8,842 nt of DNA from the NCBI GenBank assembly GCA_007134725.1, contig SLKF01000250.1, positions 1 to 8,842 on the forward strand, written 5' to 3'. The DNA comes from Clostridiales bacterium (GTDB lineage: Bacteria; Bacillota; Clostridia; Peptostreptococcales; T1SED10-28). Below are positions 6,168 to 8,842 of the stretch, piece after piece. Position 1 is the first letter of the stretch; each line of letters starts with the position of its first letter. The notes under the pieces were generated by a model. The model did not search any database, had not been told where the DNA came from, and saw only the letters and a list, made by a program, of their open reading frames with translations. A program made the position numbers and the translations under genes.

Positions 6168-7322
6168 ATGAACATAGTATCTTTGCAACAATGTGACCAA
6201 TATCAGTACAAGGAAGTAAAAACAGCTTTGAGACAAAACATTGAAGATTTAGGCGGACTTTCAAAATATATTAGTCCTAATGAAACTGTATTGTTAAAAT
6301 TAAACCTCTTAATGAAAAAAACACCGGAAGAAGGGGTTACCACCCATCCGATTTTTGTCCAAGCCTTAGGTGATATTTTAAAAGAGCAGGGATGCACAGT
6401 AATTATTGCAGACAGTCCTGGAGGACCATTCAATAAAACTTTGTTATATGGAATATACAAGACCTGTGGGATTGAAAAAATTGCAAAGGAAAGCGGTTTT
6501 GAATTGAATTACAATACCGAAGAAATAGTAAGAACGTATCCTTCTGGCGAAATTTTAACCACTATTACCACCATGGCAGTACTTGAAGAAGTGGATAAAG
6601 TCATTTCCGTTTCCAAGTTGAAAACCCATGGGATGATGAAATTTACAGGAGCAGTAAAAAATATGTATGGGATTATACCGGGTCTTATCAAAGCGGAGTA
6701 TCATTTTCAATATCCGGAGTTGAAAAACTTTTCGAATATGTTGGTGGATGTATGCAGTTATAAGGTTCCGGTCTTATCTTTTATGGATGGGATTGTGGGT
6801 ATGGAAGGAGATGGCCCTTCATCGGGAGACCTTCGAAAGGTAGGGGCAGTGATCGCTTCTTCGAGCCCTTATGCCTTGGACATTATGGCTTGTCAGTTGG
6901 TAAACATTGACCCGTTAGAGGTACCGACCATTCAAAGAAGTGTTGAACGAGAACTGGTTCCAAAAGATTTTTCAGAGATTCTTCTTTTAGGCAATTCCTT
7001 GGAAGATTTTTCTTTAGTGCCTTTTAAAACTCCAGAAATCACGGATATAAACTTTGTAAAGGGTAGAGTGCCGAAATTTTTGGAAGACCCACTCAATAAT
7101 TTGTTGCTACCGAAACCGAAATTTGATCATCAACAGTGTATTTCCTGTGGGGACTGTAAAAAAGTGTGTCCTGCCCAAGTCATCCGGTTTGAAAACAAAA
7201 AACCCTATGCAGATTTAAAAAACTGCATAAGGTGTTTTTGCTGCCAGGAACTCTGTCCGGTTAAAGCCGTTCATGTAAAACATTCTTTAATGAAAAGACT
7301 TTTTTTTGATCCTAAAAATTAA
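6168..7322 (+). CDS. DUF362 domain protein with C-terminal 2[4Fe-4S] ferredoxin module
   Basis: The 384 residues have two parts. Residues about 1-290 are the DUF362 domain, a family found largely in anaerobes and methanogens whose reaction is mostly unknown. Features include VLLKLNLL, VIIADSPGGPF (78-88), VSKLKTHGMMKFTGAVKNMYG (near 148-168) and the FMDGIVGMEGDGPSSGD loop (205-221). Residues about 320-370 are a bacterial ferredoxin module: Cys324, 327, 330, 334 (CISCGDCKKVCP) and Cys353, 356, 359, 363 (CIRCFCCQELCP), with an extra Cys358. No signal peptide or membrane segment is seen, so it is probably a soluble electron-transfer or redox protein. A weak GCGGGTG site, 5 bases before ATG 6168, supports the start. 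It is divergent from perR and its stop overlaps that of the opposing MBL-fold gene. The specific substrate cannot be inferred. Confidence 0.88.
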   Translation: MNIVSLQQCDQYQYKEVKTALRQNIEDLGGLSKYISPNETVLLKLNLLMKKTPEEGVTTHPIFVQALGDILKEQGCTVIIADSPGGPFNKTLLYGIYKTCGIEKIAKESGFELNYNTEEIVRTYPSGEILTTITTMAVLEEVDKVISVSKLKTHGMMKFTGAVKNMYGIIPGLIKAEYHFQYPELKNFSNMLVDVCSYKVPVLSFMDGIVGMEGDGPSSGDLRKVGAVIASSSPYALDIMACQLVNIDPLEVPTIQRSVERELVPKDFSEILLLGNSLEDFSLVPFKTPEITDINFVKGRVPKFLEDPLNNLLLPKPKFDHQQCISCGDCKKVCPAQVIRFENKKPYADLKNCIRCFCCQELCPVKAVHVKHSLMKRLFFDPKN

Positions 7323-8062
7323 TCGCCGAAATAAAAAGTTTCCATAGCATGGGACACACTCTCAACTGTTTCAGGTTCACCGCATTGTTCTTGAAATTTT
7401 TTTGTAACGCTGTAATCATCACGAAAATGCAGTGGGAACATTTTCCTTGGTTTTATCTCTTCTAAAAAAGCCTTACCGGCTAGATAATAGAATTCTTCTA
7501 ATCGGGGATCTACGGGAACAAATGCGATATCCGGGGTTGTATTTCTTTGGGTTAAATGGACTTTGAGTTTTTGAAGTTCTTCTAAAAAATCTTTCTTTTC
7601 CTGAAGTTGCTCATCCTGGGAGAAATGTTTCCAGTGCCACCAATTCAAATCACCACTATGAAAAATCAAAGTGGCTGTAGATTTGATTTTAATAAGGAAA
7701 GAAACCCCTTGGTCCGTAGATCCGAAGGTAGTTACATGTAAATCTCCCGCCTCAAATTCTTTATAGGGACGACAAAGTGTAACGTTTGGAATGGACTTTT
7801 TATACTCAGCCAGATCTTCGCTTAGGATATAGCGGGTTTTACCTTTTATACTTTGGTAGGGCAGAGAGAAGATCTCTTTAGTAAAATGATCATCATGACC
7901 GTGGGTAACAAAGTAGTAAAAATCTTTGTGATTTTGTCGTTTAAGATAATTTAAAAAGTCTTTCCGATCAAAACCATCTTTTTCATGGTAATAATCGATG
8001 ATTATTAGATCCTGATCGGTCTCCAGGAGTACACCACTATGGAAAATATGCGTGACTTTCAA
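7319..8062 (-). CDS. Metallo-beta-lactamase-fold hydrolase
   Basis: The 247 residues begin with a beta-strand FHSGVLLETD typical of compact MBL-fold hydrolases (COG2220-like). The metal motif THGHDDH gives His54, His56, Asp58 and His59. Further ligand candidates are His135 and Asp138 in FHSGDLN, and His212 in PLHFRDD. No extra nucleic-acid-processing domain (beta-CASP) or signal peptide is seen, so it is a soluble enzyme whose substrate cannot be stated. The start is TTG at 8062, supported by AAAGGTGG 8 bases upstream. No in-frame ATG lies near, and the family's first strand begins right at this codon. Its stop codon overlaps that of the DUF362 gene by 4 bases, tail to tail. A minus-strand promoter is visible about 55 bases upstream. 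Confidence 0.85.
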   Translation of the reverse strand: MKVTHIFHSGVLLETDQDLIIIDYYHEKDGFDRKDFLNYLKRQNHKDFYYFVTHGHDDHFTKEIFSLPYQSIKGKTRYILSEDLAEYKKSIPNVTLCRPYKEFEAGDLHVTTFGSTDQGVSFLIKIKSTATLIFHSGDLNWWHWKHFSQDEQLQEKKDFLEELQKLKVHLTQRNTTPDIAFVPVDPRLEEFYYLAGKAFLEEIKPRKMFPLHFRDDYSVTKKFQEQCGEPETVESVSHAMETFYFGD

Positions 8063-8070
8063 TTTTACAA

Positions 8071-8079
8071 ACCACCTTT
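8071..8079 (-). promoter_or_regulatory. Ribosome binding site supporting the TTG start of the MBL-fold gene
   Basis: On the minus strand AAAGGTGGT ends 8 bases before TTG 8062-8060. A strong site at correct spacing with no nearby ATG makes the non-standard start convincing. Confidence 0.75.
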
Positions 8080-8118
8080 CTATAATATATTCATACTCTA
8101 TAGTTGATGATACCCGTT

Positions 8119-8146
8119 TTTATATCTTTTATAGATTTTTTGTCAT
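8119..8146 (-). promoter_or_regulatory. Candidate promoter for the MBL-fold gene
   Basis: On the minus strand ATGACA (8146-8141) and TATAAA (8124-8119), each five of six to consensus, are 16 bases apart. The implied start near 8112 gives a leader of about 50 bases. A second -10-like TATTAT lies closer to the gene, with a poor -35. Confidence 0.55.
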
Positions 8147-8197
8147 TATCATGCACATTAAACACCTACTCACCACTAAATTTAAAGGAGATGAATC

Positions 8198-8692
8198 ATG
8201 TCACTTCATATTGTACTTTTAGAACCGGAGATTCCTCAAAATACGGGAAATATCGCCAGAACCTGTGTGGTAACCGATACAACCCTACACATTATCGGAC
8301 CTATTAAGTTTTCCTTAAGTGAAAAAGCGGTAAAAAGAGCAGGGCTTGACTATTGGGGCTTTTTAAAGCTGCATTATTACAAAAGCTATCAGGAGTTTAT
8401 GGAACAGCACAATGATAAAACGGTGTTTTACGCAACAACGAAAACTAATCGAATCTATAGTGACGTGAATTACCAAAACGATGAAGAGGTTTTTGTGATG
8501 TTCGGTAAAGAAAGCAAAGGGATTCCTGAAGCAATTTTGAAAGAACACCGGGAAACCAATATTACTATCCCGATGCTACAAATTGAAAAAGCCAGATCCC
8601 TAAACTTATCAAATGCTTGTGCCGTTGTGATTTACGAGATTCTAAGGCAGTGGAAGTTTCCTCATATGATAAAAAGCAAGTCTGAATTTTAA
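8198..8692 (+). CDS. trmL: tRNA (cytidine/uridine-34 2'-O)-methyltransferase, SPOUT family
   Basis: S-adenosylmethionine-dependent enzyme that methylates the ribose of wobble nucleotide 34 in leucine tRNAs (TrmL/YibK, also called CspR in Bacillus). At 164 residues it is a minimal SPOUT domain, close to E. coli TrmL at 157, with no added RNA-binding domain. The three family motifs are present: PQNTGNIAR (13-21), MFGKESKGIP (101-110), and the knot segment RSLNLSNA (133-140), preceded by IPMLQIEKA. It probably works as a homodimer in the cytoplasm. AAAGGAG at 8184-8190, 7 bases before ATG, fixes the start. It is divergent from the MBL-fold gene across 135 bases. A plus-strand TATAAT at 8081-8086 with a weak -35 could be its promoter. 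No convincing terminator follows. Confidence 0.94.
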   Translation: MSLHIVLLEPEIPQNTGNIARTCVVTDTTLHIIGPIKFSLSEKAVKRAGLDYWGFLKLHYYKSYQEFMEQHNDKTVFYATTKTNRIYSDVNYQNDEEVFVMFGKESKGIPEAILKEHRETNITIPMLQIEKARSLNLSNACAVVIYEILRQWKFPHMIKSKSEF

Positions 8693-8762
8693 TTGTAGTA
8701 TAGAAAATATTAATAGAAAACGCAACTTCGTTAAAAAAATAATAATTATTTGCTAAAACATA

Positions 8763-8791
8763 TTGCTCTTTTAAAATATCTATATTATAAT
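8763..8791 (+). promoter_or_regulatory. Promoter reading off the right edge
   Basis: TTGCTC (8763-8768) and a perfect TATAAT (8786-8791) are 17 bases apart. The expected start is near 8798. No start codon with a good ribosome site occurs before 8842, so at least 45 bases of leader precede whatever gene follows. Confidence 0.6.
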
Positions 8792-8797
8792 GTCTTT

Positions 8798-8842
8798 AAA
8801 GTAACAATTTCATAGCAGAATACTGGATGAAGAGTGTGGGAG
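8798..8842 (+). other. Start of an untranslated leader, possibly a glycine-riboswitch 5' end (cut by window edge)
   Basis: The last 45 bases carry no open gene and end in GAAGAGTGTGGGAG. This resembles the purine-rich start of glycine riboswitch aptamers (GGGAGAGACC-like), but the diagnostic part lies outside the window. The terminal GGGAG could equally be a ribosome binding site for a gene starting just beyond the edge. Confidence 0.22.

Noticed and set aside
8104..8307. 67-residue open frame crossing the start of trmL
   Set aside because: It overlaps trmL in another frame, has no ribosome site, and the overlap contradicts the clear trmL start.
8705..8760. Possible trmL terminator (AACG/CGTT and AATAAT/ATTATT repeats)
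   Set aside because: Stems are only 4 to 6 bp, AT-rich and without a proper T-run on the plus strand.
1..8842. CRISPR arrays, tRNA or rRNA genes, insertion sequences, phage or toxin-antitoxin modules
   Set aside because: No direct-repeat arrays, transposase motifs, cloverleaf sequences or foreign-looking gene blocks were seen by eye on either strand.

Overview
The window looks like chromosome of a low-GC, anaerobic, Gram-positive bacterium of the Clostridia. The basis is AT-rich DNA, strong AGGAGG-type ribosome binding sites, hairpin plus U-tract terminators, a PerR-type regulator with a classic Per box, and anaerobe-style ferredoxin-domain and cobalamin-dependent enzymes. I cannot name the genus from sequence alone. 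Nothing suggests a phage, insertion sequence, CRISPR array, tRNA or rRNA. The content is mostly housekeeping and central metabolism.

Layout, left to right. The C-terminal tail of an unidentified gene ends at 82. A type I signal peptidase gene (158-634) follows; it is cut short by an in-frame TGA, although recognisable family sequence continues in the same frame to 703. Then comes queG (771-1847), the last step of queuosine synthesis, closed by a terminator at 1857-1900. A 130-base leader with an 11-bp inverted repeat precedes the tdh-kbl operon (2034-4311), which converts threonine to glycine and acetyl-CoA, and a strong terminator follows. A well-formed promoter drives a DUF503 (YlxP-type) gene and nth (endonuclease III). 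On the minus strand perR (5586-6002) has a near-perfect promoter whose -10 lies inside a Per box, so it very probably represses itself. Divergent from it is a DUF362 protein with two [4Fe-4S] clusters (6168-7322). This gene converges on, and overlaps by 4 bases, a minus-strand metallo-beta-lactamase-fold gene (7319-8062, TTG start). The last gene is trmL (8198-8692), a tRNA wobble-ribose methyltransferase. A promoter at 8763-8791 fires off the right edge into an unseen leader.

How the genes fit together: tdh and kbl are a clear two-step pathway, and queG and trmL both act on tRNA position 34 but are not linked in an operon. PerR may also influence the divergent Fe-S gene, but that is inference. 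The observation most worth checking is the internal TGA in the signal peptidase gene, together with the compact hairpin just downstream of it. Most likely it is a nonsense mutation or sequencing error, but its geometry also meets loose bacterial selenocysteine-insertion criteria.
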